Shown: in pieces, positions 36,943 to 48,346 of the stretch
Layout of the letters: every line of letters starts with the position of its first letter
Position numbering within the stretch: position 1 is the stretch's first letter
Assembly: GCA_028583405.1 (NCBI GenBank)
Contig: CM053264.1
Location: forward strand, 9,479,030 to 9,543,029
DNA from: Pogonophryne albipinna
Taxonomy: Eukaryota > Chordata > Actinopteri > Perciformes > Artedidraconidae
Length of the DNA: 64,000 bases
Direction: 5' to 3'
Notes under the pieces: model-generated
Told to the model about the DNA's origin: nothing
The model's database searches: none
Seen by the model: the letters and a program-made list of their open reading frames with translations, nothing else
Program-made: the position numbers and the translations under genes

Positions 36943-38080
36943 TTTGATGGGCTGTCTTCTGAGTGGTTGAACATTGCAAATGGTGTTCCCTAAGGTTCTG
37001 TTTTTGGTCCACTTTTATTCTCCATCTACATCAACAGTTTAGGTGAAAATGTGGATTCAGCTACTTTACATTTTTATGCGGATGATACCGTGATGTACTG
37101 TGCAGGTCCTTCCATTAAGGAGACTGGTGTTAAATTACAGGCTGTTTTTAACATTATTCAGACTCAGCTCTCTGAACTAAAGCTTCTTTTAAATGTTGAG
37201 AAAACTAAGGTAATGCTCTTTTTTAAAGCTAAAAAGACACCAGAGCCTGTTTTAGATATTGTAACTACGCAAGGAATAAAACTTGAAGTGGTTACCTGTT
37301 ACAAATACCTTGGTATCTGGCTTGATGATTGTCTCACTTTTAAACTTCATGTCAATAACCTGCTAAAAAAGCTGAGGGTTAGGCTAGGTTTCTTCTACAG
37401 GAACAAGTCCTGTTTCTCACTTGAGGCCAGGAAAAGGCTAGTCACTGTGACCTTTTTACCTGTGCTGGACTATGGTGATTTGATGTATATGAATGCACCT
37501 GCCAATTGCCTGGTCAAGTTAGATGCTGCGTATCACAGTGCACTAAGATTTGTGACAAACTGTAAAGCATTAACCCATCACTGTACCCTGTATGCAAGGG
37601 CTGGTTTGCTTTCACTAACTGTACGGAGGCTCAGTCACTGGTACATTTGTATATACAAAGCCATGTTAGGGAAACTTCCATCTTATATCTGCTCCCTGAT
37701 CTCACGGAAAATTGTAAGTGGCTACTGCCTGAGATCGAATGCTGTGGTTTTATTAAATGTGCCAACTGCTAGGACTGTCTTAGGGAAGACTGCTTTTAGA
37801 TGCGCAGCTCCTCTGTCTTGGAATAGTCTGCAAATTAAATGGAAACTGAACAATCTGATGCCACTAAATGTTTTTAAAGCTCGGTTGGATGCTAGTCAAT
37901 CGGAAGCTATTGGTACCTGTTTATGTGGATAATTATGTAAATGATGCTGTATGATGTCCTTTTGTTGTTCTATTTATGTTTTTATGTTTCATGTGGAACT
38001 ACTTGAGCAGGTCTCCCTTGAAAAAGAGATCAATGATCTAATGGGATTTATCTGTATAAATAAAGGAATGAAATGAAATG
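36943..38080 (+). mobile_element. 5'-truncated LINE (plus strand) inserted in the minus-strand LINE
   Basis: It begins within a reverse transcriptase and ends with a short 3' tail (ataaataaaggaatgaaatg, about 38056-38077), typical of L2-like LINE ends. The bases cattt occur at both borders and may be a short target duplication. ORF1 and endonuclease parts of the older LINE lie on either side, which supports an insertion. Confidence 0.8.
36945..37932 (+). pseudogene. LINE reverse transcriptase, C-terminal half
   Basis: The open part (37051-37932) has FYADDT near its start (catalytic Asp pair), then EKTKVMLF, YKYLGIWLDD, LDYGDLMYMNAP, the YHSALRF block and a C-terminal LGKTAFRCAAPLSWNSLQ. The same frame reaches back to 36945 but is interrupted by a TAA at 36991-36993 inside what would be the GVPxGSV motif. 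It lacks the endonuclease and N-terminal reverse transcriptase parts, so it is dead on arrival by 5' truncation. Confidence 0.85.
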
Positions 38081-38316
38081 ACATTTAATCTTCCTGTTTT
38101 GTTGCACTGTAGTAGTTGTTACATTTACTTTTATTAGGTTATTATGTATGACACCTATTAGGTTTTACCTTAAATTGTCCTTGGGCAGACACGCACACCG
38201 TTAATATTGGGTATTTTATTGGGTTCGGGATTCCTATGGATGACTGCCTAGGAGAGAGCGCAGAGAAGCGTGTAAGACTGCGACTCCGCCTCCTGGTCTC
38301 AACTCCAGTTTGTCAT

Positions 38317-38470
38317 GGATTAAGTCCACAAAGCCCTGAAATGTTTGCCGAAATTTGCACCTTCCAAAGTAGGATGAATGCCGTCTCTCTTAATCAGACC
38401 AGGTTTTCCCCAGAAGGCTGTCCAATTATTTACGAAGCCCACATTGTTTGCTGGGCACCACCAAGACAAC
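38317..38470 (-). pseudogene. LINE ORF1 esterase-like (SGNH) fragment
   Basis: Reading on the minus strand gives [20 protein letters not shown] followed by GIHPTLEGA. The D-x-x-HP block is the C-terminal motif of the SGNH/GDSL-type esterase domain that occurs upstream of the endonuclease in many L2/CR1-type LINEs. The frame stops shortly after FRALWT. It belongs to the minus-strand LINE, whose endonuclease begins beyond the inserted plus-strand LINE. Confidence 0.6.
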
Positions 38471-38500
38471 CAGCGCTGAAATGATGACATGCCTCATGTC

Positions 38501-39053
38501 TCAAGTTATACTGCAACAAGGTCACTTGTGTCACTACGCGCCTTTGCGTACCTCAAAACATCTAAACAAAACACATATTTCGTCTACACGTGTTCCTTGT
38601 CAACAGTCAATGGAGTAAACTACGAGACATGTACAAAAAAACAAAGACATTAAGCAGCTACGTTGCCGTTTCGCACCCTGCTAAAACTCTTCGGACTTTC
38701 TGTGACTGACTGAACTGGGTGCTGGCCGAGCCGCGCAGGACATAACAGACGGACCTGTGAAGCTTACAGGAGGCAGAGGCTTAGATCACCGGACAACAGA
38801 GTTGGTCACCGTGTGCACAGACATGGTTAACGTCGGTATGAACAACAGAATTGTGCCAAAACTCCGCCAACTGGCTGCAGTGGGAGACTCCCCTGTGCAC
38901 ACTCTGTGCCCCGCGCACACACTGGAGAACTGCGCAAAATCAGCTGATCACAACGTTCACGCTCTGTGGCCAAGCTGCTGCAGTTCTATTTACAACAAAG
39001 TGGAGTGAAACACACAGTTGCAAACTTACTCAGGGTGTTAATGGAAGAGTTTG
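38501..39053. other. Unresolved sequence with a short ORF
   Basis: An 83-codon ORF (38757-39008, plus) has VCTDMVNVGM and LCPAHTLENC, faintly like the TDN...C-x-AHTLN region of hAT transposases. The match is too weak for a call. Confidence 0.3.
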
Positions 39054-39061
39054 AAATCAGA

Positions 39062-39413
39062 CAGAGGTGGAAGAAGTACTCAGATATTGTACTTGAGTAA
39101 AAGTAGAAATACCAGAGTGTTACTCTGTTACAATAAAAGTCCTGCATTCAAAATGTTACTCAAGTAAAATTAGAAAAGTATTATCATCAAAATATAGTTA
39201 AAGTACCAAAAGTAAAAGTAGTCGTTGTGCAGATTGGTCCATTTCAGAATAATATATATGTTTTGTAATGATTGATCATTAAAGTGTTCTCAAAGCTGGT
39301 AAAGGTGAAGCTCATTTTACAAATTAGATCAAAGTCAAGTAAAGTACAAATATCTCAAAATTGTACTTAAGTAGAGTACTTGAAGAAGTGCACTTAGTAA
39401 CTTCCCACATCTG
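39062..39413. mobile_element. hAT MITE of the cagaggtggaagaagtac family
   Basis: It begins cagaggtggaagaagtactc and ends with a diverged inverted end (cttcccacatctg). Flanks aaatcaga (39054-39061) and gaatcaga (39414-39421) match at 7 of 8. The interior is rich in aagtaaaagta steps. This is a common fish non-autonomous element and carries no ORF. Confidence 0.85.
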
Positions 39414-39421
39414 GAATCAGA

Positions 39422-40007
39422 TATGACTTCAATTCATGTGATAATTTCTTAGTATTTGATCCTCCAACTTGGTCTCAGGAAATGCAAGGACTTCACAGTT
39501 TTGGCAACACGTTTTGGAGAAAGCAAATCGGAGGCTTAAAAAGAGACAGGGAGGTACATCTTCATCATCTTTATCATCTAGCATGCAAGAAGTGTAAATA
39601 GAGGACAGTGAAAGAGACACTGAGGAGGACCACGCTTCGTGTGGGGTGAGTACCAAACGCCTGGTACTCATCTGAGTAACTCACTCAAAAAGTTATGAGT
39701 TTCATTTGGCATAGTTTGCACTCGACACCGCACTCACTAACCTGGTCGAAATATTTCCACACATTACTCCTTTTTGACGCCATGTCTGTTGTGTAGGACT
39801 CTTCTTAGAGTGTAAATAATTAACGGACTATGACTGGTAAAATATGTTGAATACCGGCAAAACTAAATCTCTCCTGTCAAAATGTCTATGTACTTTGCCG
39901 CCACACACGGTTGCCAAGCAGCGCTTATTGTTGTTTAGGCTAGCCACTCGTGTGTCGCAAGTGTTGACAGGGGGCGGGGGAGCACGCTCATGAACTGTAA
40001 GCGCCGG
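39422..40007. other. Unresolved intergenic or intronic sequence
   Basis: I see no recognisable gene. An 80-codon minus ORF (39429-39671) has an acidic patch (DDKDDEDV) and no domain I know. Confidence 0.4.
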
Positions 40008-40309
40008 AACTGAGGTTACCTACTGTAACCCCAGCTTCTATGAGTAAATGGCGGAGCTCTCTAAGGCTATCGCTATTGGGTAATCCCCCTGCGCCCCCGC
40101 GCAGCACTGAAACACTTGTAGTCCACGCCCACCCGCAAGATGGGCCCCACCCTCGGGCCTCCTTCCGGTATAAATAGGAAGGAGGCCCGACAATCTGCTC
40201 CCATACAAATAACTTTTCTTCAGCTATTCGTAGAGCCAGTGGGGCCCAGCACTTAGAGGGCTGCGCCATTTACTCATAGAAGCTGGGGTTACAGTAGGTA
40301 ACCTCAGTT
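40008..40309. repeat. Inverted repeat with TATA-like loop at the DIRS end
   Basis: Arms 40008-40053 and 40264-40309 are perfect inverted copies of 46 bases. Between them, gggcctcctt and aaggaggccc form an inner inverted repeat around ggtataaatagg (about 40167-40178), a TATA-box-like motif. Confidence 0.95.
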
Positions 40310-40602
40310 CTATTTCGTATATGGCTTCGCCCTCTAAGACTCTCGCTATTGGGTTAAGGGCGAAGCATGATGTAGTCTGCGCCCCACTGGGTCCGCCCGG
40401 CACTAGAAGCACAGACACACCTGCTCAATAACACCCCCTGCCTGTTGTGCCATGCGTAATGGCGCATCACCGTCCCTGGAACATAGCAAAACATGCCTAT
40501 CTTCCCTGACGGGGTGAAGGCTGGGAACAATACATACCAGCCGCTGTGAGAAAGTAGAGACGAAGGTCCCACCTTGTCCAGCGATCATAGAGGGGGAACA
40601 GC

Positions 40603-40833
40603 CTCTCTCTACGTGTCAGACCGGTAGGAGAGCGCCCAGCTGGATCCCTGACGTCATTCACTCTCTCTGACCAGGCACTCCGTACAAAGTGTGTCAGAGG
40701 AAAAAGGAACCTCCCTCCTATAAGAGGGAAAAGGAGCCGCTCTCCGCGTGCCGAGAGGCAGGAGAGAGGCGCACAGCTGGATCCCTGACGTCACTCACTC
40801 CGACAGGACACCCAGTACAGGGTGTGTCAGAGA
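40603..40833. repeat. Tandem pair in the DIRS 3' region
   Basis: Two diverged units (40603-40700 and 40739-40833) share cagctggatccctgacgtca and end in gtgtgtcagag. The second has small indels relative to the first. Confidence 0.8.
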
Positions 40834-41329
40834 GGAATGGGAGACATCCCTCAAATAAAAATGAATAAATGAACAGGGGGAAGACCAAGATGCAGCAGTG
40901 CAAATATCTTCCACTGACATTCCTCCGTGCAAAGCCGTGGAGGAGGAAATTCCTCTGGTGGAGTACGCATTGATATTCTCCGGGGGCTCCACCCCAGAGG
41001 AGACATATGCCTGTGACACAGCCTCACACAGCCAGTGTGACAGCCGTTGTGCAGACAGAGGTTGCCCGATCGAGCGCTCTCTATAATGCACAAACAGGCG
41101 CTGAGAACGGCGCCAGGCCGCCGTGCGCGCCACATAGCAAGACAGCGCAGGACAGAGGAGATGAGATGTGGCTTCTTCCTCCGATTTATGAGGAGGCGGA
41201 AAAAAAACATCCAGGGTGATCACTCTTGACCTAAAGGAGCTTGTGATGACCTTTGGTATAAAGGCTGGGTTAGGGCGTAGCACAGCCGAACTGGCATCTC
41301 CTTGGATCCGGAGGCATGACGGAGCCGCA
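40795..41329 (-). pseudogene. DIRS tyrosine recombinase, C-terminal fragment
   Basis: About 177 residues are visible before the gap. Landmarks are NPAFIPKV and SFRSRVITL near the start, LSAQRLSHWLCEAV in the middle, YSTRG, and FIHFYLRDV near the end with the likely nucleophilic tyrosine. In this family the YSTRG block is normally H-x-x-R (HSTRG). Here the histidine is a tyrosine, a single C-to-T change (cac to tac), which should impair recombination. The enzyme inserts the circular DNA copy of the element. The N-terminal part is lost in the gap; the open frame continuing through N is not meaningful. Confidence 0.8.
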
Positions 41330-42329
41330 NNNNNNNNNNNNNNNNNNNNNNNNNNNNNNNNNNNNNNNNNNNNNNNNNNNNNNNNNNNNNNNNNNNNNNN
41401 NNNNNNNNNNNNNNNNNNNNNNNNNNNNNNNNNNNNNNNNNNNNNNNNNNNNNNNNNNNNNNNNNNNNNNNNNNNNNNNNNNNNNNNNNNNNNNNNNNNN
41501 NNNNNNNNNNNNNNNNNNNNNNNNNNNNNNNNNNNNNNNNNNNNNNNNNNNNNNNNNNNNNNNNNNNNNNNNNNNNNNNNNNNNNNNNNNNNNNNNNNNN
41601 NNNNNNNNNNNNNNNNNNNNNNNNNNNNNNNNNNNNNNNNNNNNNNNNNNNNNNNNNNNNNNNNNNNNNNNNNNNNNNNNNNNNNNNNNNNNNNNNNNNN
41701 NNNNNNNNNNNNNNNNNNNNNNNNNNNNNNNNNNNNNNNNNNNNNNNNNNNNNNNNNNNNNNNNNNNNNNNNNNNNNNNNNNNNNNNNNNNNNNNNNNNN
41801 NNNNNNNNNNNNNNNNNNNNNNNNNNNNNNNNNNNNNNNNNNNNNNNNNNNNNNNNNNNNNNNNNNNNNNNNNNNNNNNNNNNNNNNNNNNNNNNNNNNN
41901 NNNNNNNNNNNNNNNNNNNNNNNNNNNNNNNNNNNNNNNNNNNNNNNNNNNNNNNNNNNNNNNNNNNNNNNNNNNNNNNNNNNNNNNNNNNNNNNNNNNN
42001 NNNNNNNNNNNNNNNNNNNNNNNNNNNNNNNNNNNNNNNNNNNNNNNNNNNNNNNNNNNNNNNNNNNNNNNNNNNNNNNNNNNNNNNNNNNNNNNNNNNN
42101 NNNNNNNNNNNNNNNNNNNNNNNNNNNNNNNNNNNNNNNNNNNNNNNNNNNNNNNNNNNNNNNNNNNNNNNNNNNNNNNNNNNNNNNNNNNNNNNNNNNN
42201 NNNNNNNNNNNNNNNNNNNNNNNNNNNNNNNNNNNNNNNNNNNNNNNNNNNNNNNNNNNNNNNNNNNNNNNNNNNNNNNNNNNNNNNNNNNNNNNNNNNN
42301 NNNNNNNNNNNNNNNNNNNNNNNNNNNNN
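41330..42329. other. Assembly gap, 1000 N
   Basis: It is exactly 1000 unknown bases, a conventional placeholder length, so the true distance is not known. It separates the DIRS fragment from unrelated sequence and lies between the two duplicated blocks. Confidence 0.99.
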
Positions 42330-45300
42330 TTGGGACATATCTGCGTGATTGACAGGTGCCTGACCCTATAGGCTCAACCCACACTTCCACCCCACTACCC
42401 AAATCTGGATTTCAGTAAACCAAAATCCAATCATCCCATGGGCTTTATAACGCCTATGTGTGACATTTTTGTAGAGGCAATGCCTTAAACCCAAATGCCT
42501 CAAAGGAATAATTTTTTTTGCTGTAATCGGATACGTCTTTGATCCACACACGGGAGCACTGACAGCACACTCGAGCTTTAAACACCTCCACCTTCGGCTA
42601 CACAGCATATCTTCACTGAGCTGCCGCCATCTACAACCTTCTCTGGCATTTTTCACAATTGCTCTGGTGTTGTAACATTATTACAGGTCAGGAAACAGAC
42701 CACGGAGAAACTATTCCGCTCGTAAATCAGCCGCTTCATCGTCATTCATCACACACTGAGGACTGTGGCATGTGTCCCCGACCTGGAGCACATATCCACA
42801 GTAACCCCAGTTGCAAAGAGGCTATGTGGCACACTTGTTGAGTTTCTCCCTTGCTCTCTCTAAGAGCAGCATGAGGGAAAACAACTCCATGTGGCAAGCC
42901 ATTTCATTTCCAATATCATGTGTGTGATCAATCTCCCCTGCAATGAACGGGCGGTGCACTGGAGGCAATCATTCAACATTTGTGGCAGGTATGTGGTATT
43001 GACCGAGGGAAGATGAACCGTGGGTATGCATTTCTGTGTGCGCGCCTGTGTGTGTGTGCGTGTTAGTGAGTGAGAGAAAGAGATAGAGAGCACTTCAAAA
43101 TCATCTTAAAAAGGTTATTATACCACTTTTTCCCAGGTTTGTTTTAGTACATTTGGATGTTACTAAAATACTGTTACATGCTGTAAATTGAACTGACTGT
43201 CACAACGTCTTTGATTCTTTCTCCCGCAAGAGCAAAAAAAAAGTGTGCGAAGAGAGGGGAAAATATGTTGTGGACCTACTGTAGCGGCAGTAGATAAATA
43301 TACCGGGAGAGACGGATGATGAGCGGCGGCTCACTAATGGGAACCAAGGTCTTGTTGCGGCGGCGTGTTTTATTTACAGCTACTCTTCATCAGAGTGACA
43401 CGCCGGGACCTATAAGACCATCCTTAATAGAAACTAGAAGCAGAGCAGGGATCTGAATTGCCAAATGGGAACACATGTTGGAGAAGGGTTTTTATGTGTG
43501 CATGAATGACAAAATGATGCATTCACTGTGATTGAGTGTTATGGGTTATATACATATAAATTCCTGGAATTACTGGGAGACTGTGCAAAGGTAAGCATCA
43601 TTTGTCTGGGGACTCATCAATGTCTGCGTGAGAAATTGGGACTAATGACTGTACAACGGAGGGGAGGAGAGAGAGGCTACATTTGTCTCCATCAGTGTCA
43701 AGGACTATGATTGTGAATCTACAACTGTCACCGATGCTCACTTGGGGGACAGGTTTTGTTAAGGGGAAACTTTTAGTGAATGTCAAATAGAAACTTTAAA
43801 GGCAAAGGCAAAACGCTGAAAAGCGGATTGTGTTCCAGTGTCCCTGGTTCTAAATGGGGGTCTGTCTCTTCTTCTATAATGAATCAAAACTTTTGTGAGC
43901 CCATGTTAGAGAGGTTTCTGAACTGCTGTGTGGATTTGGGAGTCAACAATCGCTTAAAATCTGATGAATGGTCGAATAAAGCAAGCATGGACTCAGAGGA
44001 AATTCATTGAGTATTATTCACGTTTTGGCTTTGTGGAAACAGCAAATATGTTATCAACAGTACAACTTCTCCTAAGCAAGAAGTGTTGCAGGAAATCCCT
44101 GAGGATAACACTAACTCCTAATGAATGACGTGAAGCAGCATGGAGCAAAACTGAATACCAAAGATAAGAAGCATTGCAGGGTTCACGACGTGATGCACAT
44201 GAATACTAAGCACATTAAATACATTTGAAAACGACTACAGTATTAGAGAAAATGTCTTGCTCAGTGTCTTTAGCGATGTATTCTCATGCCCCTTTTTATA
44301 CTGTTCTGTATCCAGGTCTTCCAAAAGTCTTCTTTAGTATCCAAAGCTCTCTCTCACTGTGATTTTAATCCATGTTCAGAGGTGATAAGAAGAATAAATG
44401 CATAGTTATTACTTCAAAAGGAGTCAAAAGTGAGACCTTGCATGAACTCTGCAGTTTCTATTTTATATTAAATTAAATGCAGCTGTGTGGTGCACAGAAA
44501 GAGGATTCTGCTCTCCTCAGCTCACTGCCAAGTAACCAAACGGGCAGTTTGAGGGATTCCTTAGTGAGCTCTTCCAAGCATCTATTGTATAGTGTGGCAC
44601 AAGTGGCCAACAAGGGAGCCGATTGTGTGTTTAAGACAATAACAGCGACAGAACCAGGAATACCAAGTGCAACAGAAATACTCTCTTTCCATGAATCCCT
44701 CAAATGCAAAAATAGATACAGCTCCCCCTTTTCTATTATTCAAAAGTGACCAAACATCGTCAAAACCTCCACAATATAATGTCTTCATGCTTTCAATGTC
44801 AACAGTTTAGCTCTTATCTAATAAATGATGAGTTAAGGGTACATTAAGGATTTCAGCAGGCTGTAACCCTACAACCTAAGTAGTCAGTGCTCATTTTTTC
44901 GATATGTAAAATGTGAAAATATATTCATTTATTGGAGGAAGCTGCCATACACCATGCATACAAAAACATTAATCTCAGCAAAGAGAAGAGATGCAATATG
45001 CCAGATTATAGCTAATAGCTAATTTCCATCTGTGGTCAATTGGCATTGCGCTACAGAAAGAAGCAAGTCATTGTTTAGCGTCTTTCTAAAGGCCATTTTG
45101 ACAGGAGTTGTGTCCCTACTTAACAGATTCTACTGGGCATGCCACAAGCTCATTCCAGTCATCTTACAAACACTGGAACATGTAAGGATCTGTGCATTTA
45201 TGGGCTTATTGCGGGACATATTATGCACAGACAGAGCATTTAAGCACAATTACAGTGACCTTAAACTATTATAGAATAGGAGAACATCTCTTAAAGGACA

Positions 45301-47108
45301 TATCAAATCAAATCTATCGAAGGTCTCACTTTAACAGCATTTGGACCAGGGAGACATTTTTTCAGAAACTGATCGTAAAAACATTTCTCCACAGAAAATG
45401 AAGCCACAACATGTGGTGGAGTTCAACCAAGAATCATCTCCTGGAATGAATTGGGCAGCGTAGGTTTTACCATCACTGACAATCCAAGAGCATCCAAGGG
45501 CCGGGTTTTACTTCAACATCCGGCTTGATGTGCTGTGTTAAGCGAAAACTATACGTAATTACTATTCTGTTCACTCAAGCGTTCAGGCCGTCTCAGCATT
45601 GTTACAAAGAGGAACCGCAGCAGAGGACAAATGGATATGTTCTACTACTTATGCATGCTGAGGATTAGTAAGGCAGATATGCATTGTATGTTTTTGCACT
45701 GTTCCACCTCGAGTACAAATGCAGACAAAGCATTACTCAGAGACGGGTGTTTTGAATTTAATCATCTACAGATAATAGCAGTGCACATGCAGCACTGTGC
45801 AGGGGTTTCTGGAGTTAGTGTGTGTGCGTGTGTGTGTTCATGCCTAGTGAAAGGAAAAGCAAGTAAGATAGTGGATCTATTGTTCCTACGGGAGTTAATC
45901 AGGATATTTAATTTCCTTTAATGGGCTGATGTCGACAGTGAGATTCTTTTCATAAAAGTAAGAAAGAAAAACAGGACATGTTTACTGAGTTTGGAGCAGC
46001 TCAGTTCGTCTTAATATAGATTGAACCATTAGGTTGTTTTGTAAATTCATATTGGATCGTGATATTTTCCTTAGAGATATTGAAGCAACTTCTAAGAGTT
46101 TTGATGTAATTAATGCCAAAGTATTGGCCACATATTTTTGGACCATGCATAAAGACGCCCTTCGAAGTGGAGTAAAAATGGCAGGTGATCAGAGAGCCAA
46201 AGCTAAATGAGACTATCACTTATTTTTTTCAATATCCAATAAAAATATGACCGAATGAAACTGAAACTGGTTTTATCTCATAAATAAAGGAACCCTAAAC
46301 CCTGGAAAACGTTTCATTGAAAAAAGTACCTGCTATGACACCGGGATCTGCACCTTCCTGACCCCGCTGTTTCTTTCCATTCAATATAAATGAAAGCAAT
46401 GCAATTTAAAACTGGCTTTCATTGCCCAGAACAATGGTGCTCTCACTTGCTCCCAGCATGGCTTCTAATAAAGACGTACAATCTAAAAGAAGAAGGAACA
46501 AAGGACAGAGGTCTGGCTCGGACCGGGTGTTCATTTATCAGCGGACACATTTAAAATCCTTGCCACAGGCAATGGCTCGTGAAGCATCCGATGAGATAGC
46601 CCGTAGGGACTTCTGCTGGAAAAGCAGAAAACCCTTTGATGAGCCTTGGGCCATTCCCGCACCTGTGTCTAATATGCACGGGTAACAACCCAGACGCAAG
46701 CAGCCTCTGGAGAGAAAAAAGAATGCAAAATACTTCCTTTATGTTTCATCTTAGCCAGTGTGGATTTCTCCTCTAGCTTGCATCCGTCCTCTTGTAGAAA
46801 GTAATTGTCTTTTTGGAATGGAGAGTCAATTGGTATTAATTCTAGAGCCATGTGAATACTTGGATATTCAAATAAAGGCCACAGAAGCAAGTTGCAAAGT
46901 GCTTCATAGATCCAGAGAGTACTCACTCACACACTGAAACTCGAGGGTTTAAAGTATAGGTGCAAAAGGTTTGTCATCTCTCATTATTTAATGAAAGGTA
47001 AACCCTTGAAAAATAAACACCTGTTATTATTATCTTGTACACAAAATAAGAAAACAAGATGATACCATGCAAATGATCGGCAAAGATAATCCACAAACTA
47101 AGTCAAAT
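42330..47108. other. Intron-like sequence before the second TTAA element
   Basis: No exon is supported. It has a GT-rich patch near 43037-43065 and near 45818-45838. The ORF at 46422-46685 (87 codons, plus) is basic but has no known domain. If the window holds a real tandem duplication or overlapping haplotypes, this stretch is the counterpart of sequence lying just before position 1. Confidence 0.5.
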
Positions 47109-48346
47109 TTAAAGGTCTCCTATTATACTGTTTTTCATCAATATATTATAGGTCTCAGATATATACAGAACCTGTCTCTGATTGGCTGAAACACCAAACA
47201 GATCATTGCAGCCTTACCCATAATCCCCTCTGTTTCAGACCTGTTTCCAAAGTGCTGATTCTCTGTCTGTTACTTTAGATGAAAATAAGGAGCCCCTCCC
47301 CACGTCCCTCTGAGAGAGATTTGGTTACAAAGAACTCAATGGTGCTCTAGGAGGAGATTCAGGTGATAAGGTGGGAGGGGGGGGGGTTACCTAGGTTGCT
47401 GATTGGCTAATGGTTACACAAGACAAAACATCGTTATGACATCACAAAGTGGCCAAAATCTGATCAGCTCATTTTCAGACAGGTTTTTATAGAAATGGAT
47501 CAAAAAGAGAGAGAATCTTTGTTCCTGAAACTTTCAGAGTCTCTTTCCACAGAGGGGACACATGTTGATGTAGAAGAGACATGAAGAAGAGGGGACACAT
47601 GCTGATGTAGAAGAGACATGAAGAAGAGGGGACACATGTTGATGTAGAAGAGACATGAAGAAGAGGGGACACATGCTGATGTAGAAGAGACATGAAGAAG
47701 AGGGGACACATGCTGATGTAGAAGAGACATGAAGAAGAGGGGACACATGTTGATGTAGAAGAGACATGAAGAAGAGGGGACACATGCTGATGTAGAAGAG
47801 ACATGAAGAAGAGGGGACACATGTTGATGTAGAAGAGACATGAAGAAGAGGGGACACATGTTGATGTAGAAGAGACATGGAGAAGAGGGGACACATGTTG
47901 ATGTAGAAGAGACATGGAGAAGAGGGGACACATGTTGATGTAGAAGAGACATGAAGAAGAGGGGACACATGTTGATGTAGAAGAGACATGAAGAAGAGGG
48001 GACACATGTTGATGTAGAAGAGACATGAAGAAGAGGGGACACATGTTGATGTAGAAGAGACATGGAGAAGAGGGGACACATGCTGATGTAGAAGAGACAT
48101 GGAGAAGAGGGGACACATGTTGATGTAGAAGAGACATGAAGAAGAGGGGACACATGCTGATGTAGAAGAGACATGAAGAAGAGGGGACACATGTTGATGT
48201 AGAAGAGACATGAAGAAGAGGGGACACATGTTGATGTAGAGGAGACATGAAGAAGAGGGATACGTGTTGATGTAGAAGAGACATGAAGAAGAGGGGACAC
48301 ATGCTGATGTATAAAAGACGTGAAAAAGTGGATAGGTCTCCTTTAA
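47109..48346. mobile_element. Complete TTAA-flanked transposon carrying the 37-bp minisatellite
   Basis: Left end ttaaaggtctcctat (TTAA at 47109-47112) and right end, reverse-complemented, ttaaaggagacctat (TTAA at 48343-48346) are similar inverted termini. The left 440 bases are ordinary unique element sequence, including a G run near 47376-47386. The minisatellite fills 47550-48325. There is no transposase. Confidence 0.85.
47550..48325. repeat. 37-bp minisatellite, 21 units (copy B)
   Basis: Units start at 47550, 47587 and so on to 48289. The variant order from the second unit on matches the array at 1-740 unit by unit, apart from one missing G in the unit with gatacgtg (near 48258). The long minus-strand ORFs here arise because the unit lacks stops in all three frames and 37 is not a multiple of 3. 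Confidence 0.97.

Larger units (their letters stand above)
30258..38500 (-). mobile_element. L2-like LINE (minus strand), broken and nested
   Basis: Read on the minus strand, it runs from an ORF1 esterase-like block (about 38470-38317) through endonuclease (36942-36276) and reverse transcriptase (34898-32854) to the C-terminus (31033-30857). A 3' untranslated part then ends in a short attg repeat near 30270. It is interrupted by a plus-strand LINE (36943-38080) and two hAT elements (34907-36275 and 31034-32845). The clade (L2/CR1 group) is judged from the protein motifs. Frameshifts make it inactive. Confidence 0.85.
40008..41329 (-). mobile_element. DIRS-type retroelement, terminal part, cut by the gap
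   Basis: It carries a tyrosine recombinase fragment (minus strand, 41329-40795) and, beyond it, a 46-bp perfect inverted repeat (40008-40309). DIRS elements use a tyrosine recombinase instead of an integrase and have inverted termini. The reverse transcriptase would be in the gap. Sequence after the gap (42330 on) does not look like DIRS. Confidence 0.8.

Noticed and set aside
38757..39008. Possible hAT transposase fragment
   Set aside because: Only a faint resemblance (TDMVNVG and CPAHTLEN) over a short frame; no catalytic motif or element ends can be tied to it.
40795..42402. ORFs of 350-535 codons running through the N stretch
   Set aside because: They are open only because N has no stop codons. 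Only the part before 41330 has real sequence, and the gap length is arbitrary.
47487..48302. Overlapping 231-271 codon ORFs on the minus strand
   Set aside because: They are translations of the 37-bp minisatellite in three frames, with the same peptide blocks in each, and they begin and end with the array.
47550..48325. CRISPR-like array
   Set aside because: The units are directly tandem, with no unique spacers between them, in a vertebrate-type genome.
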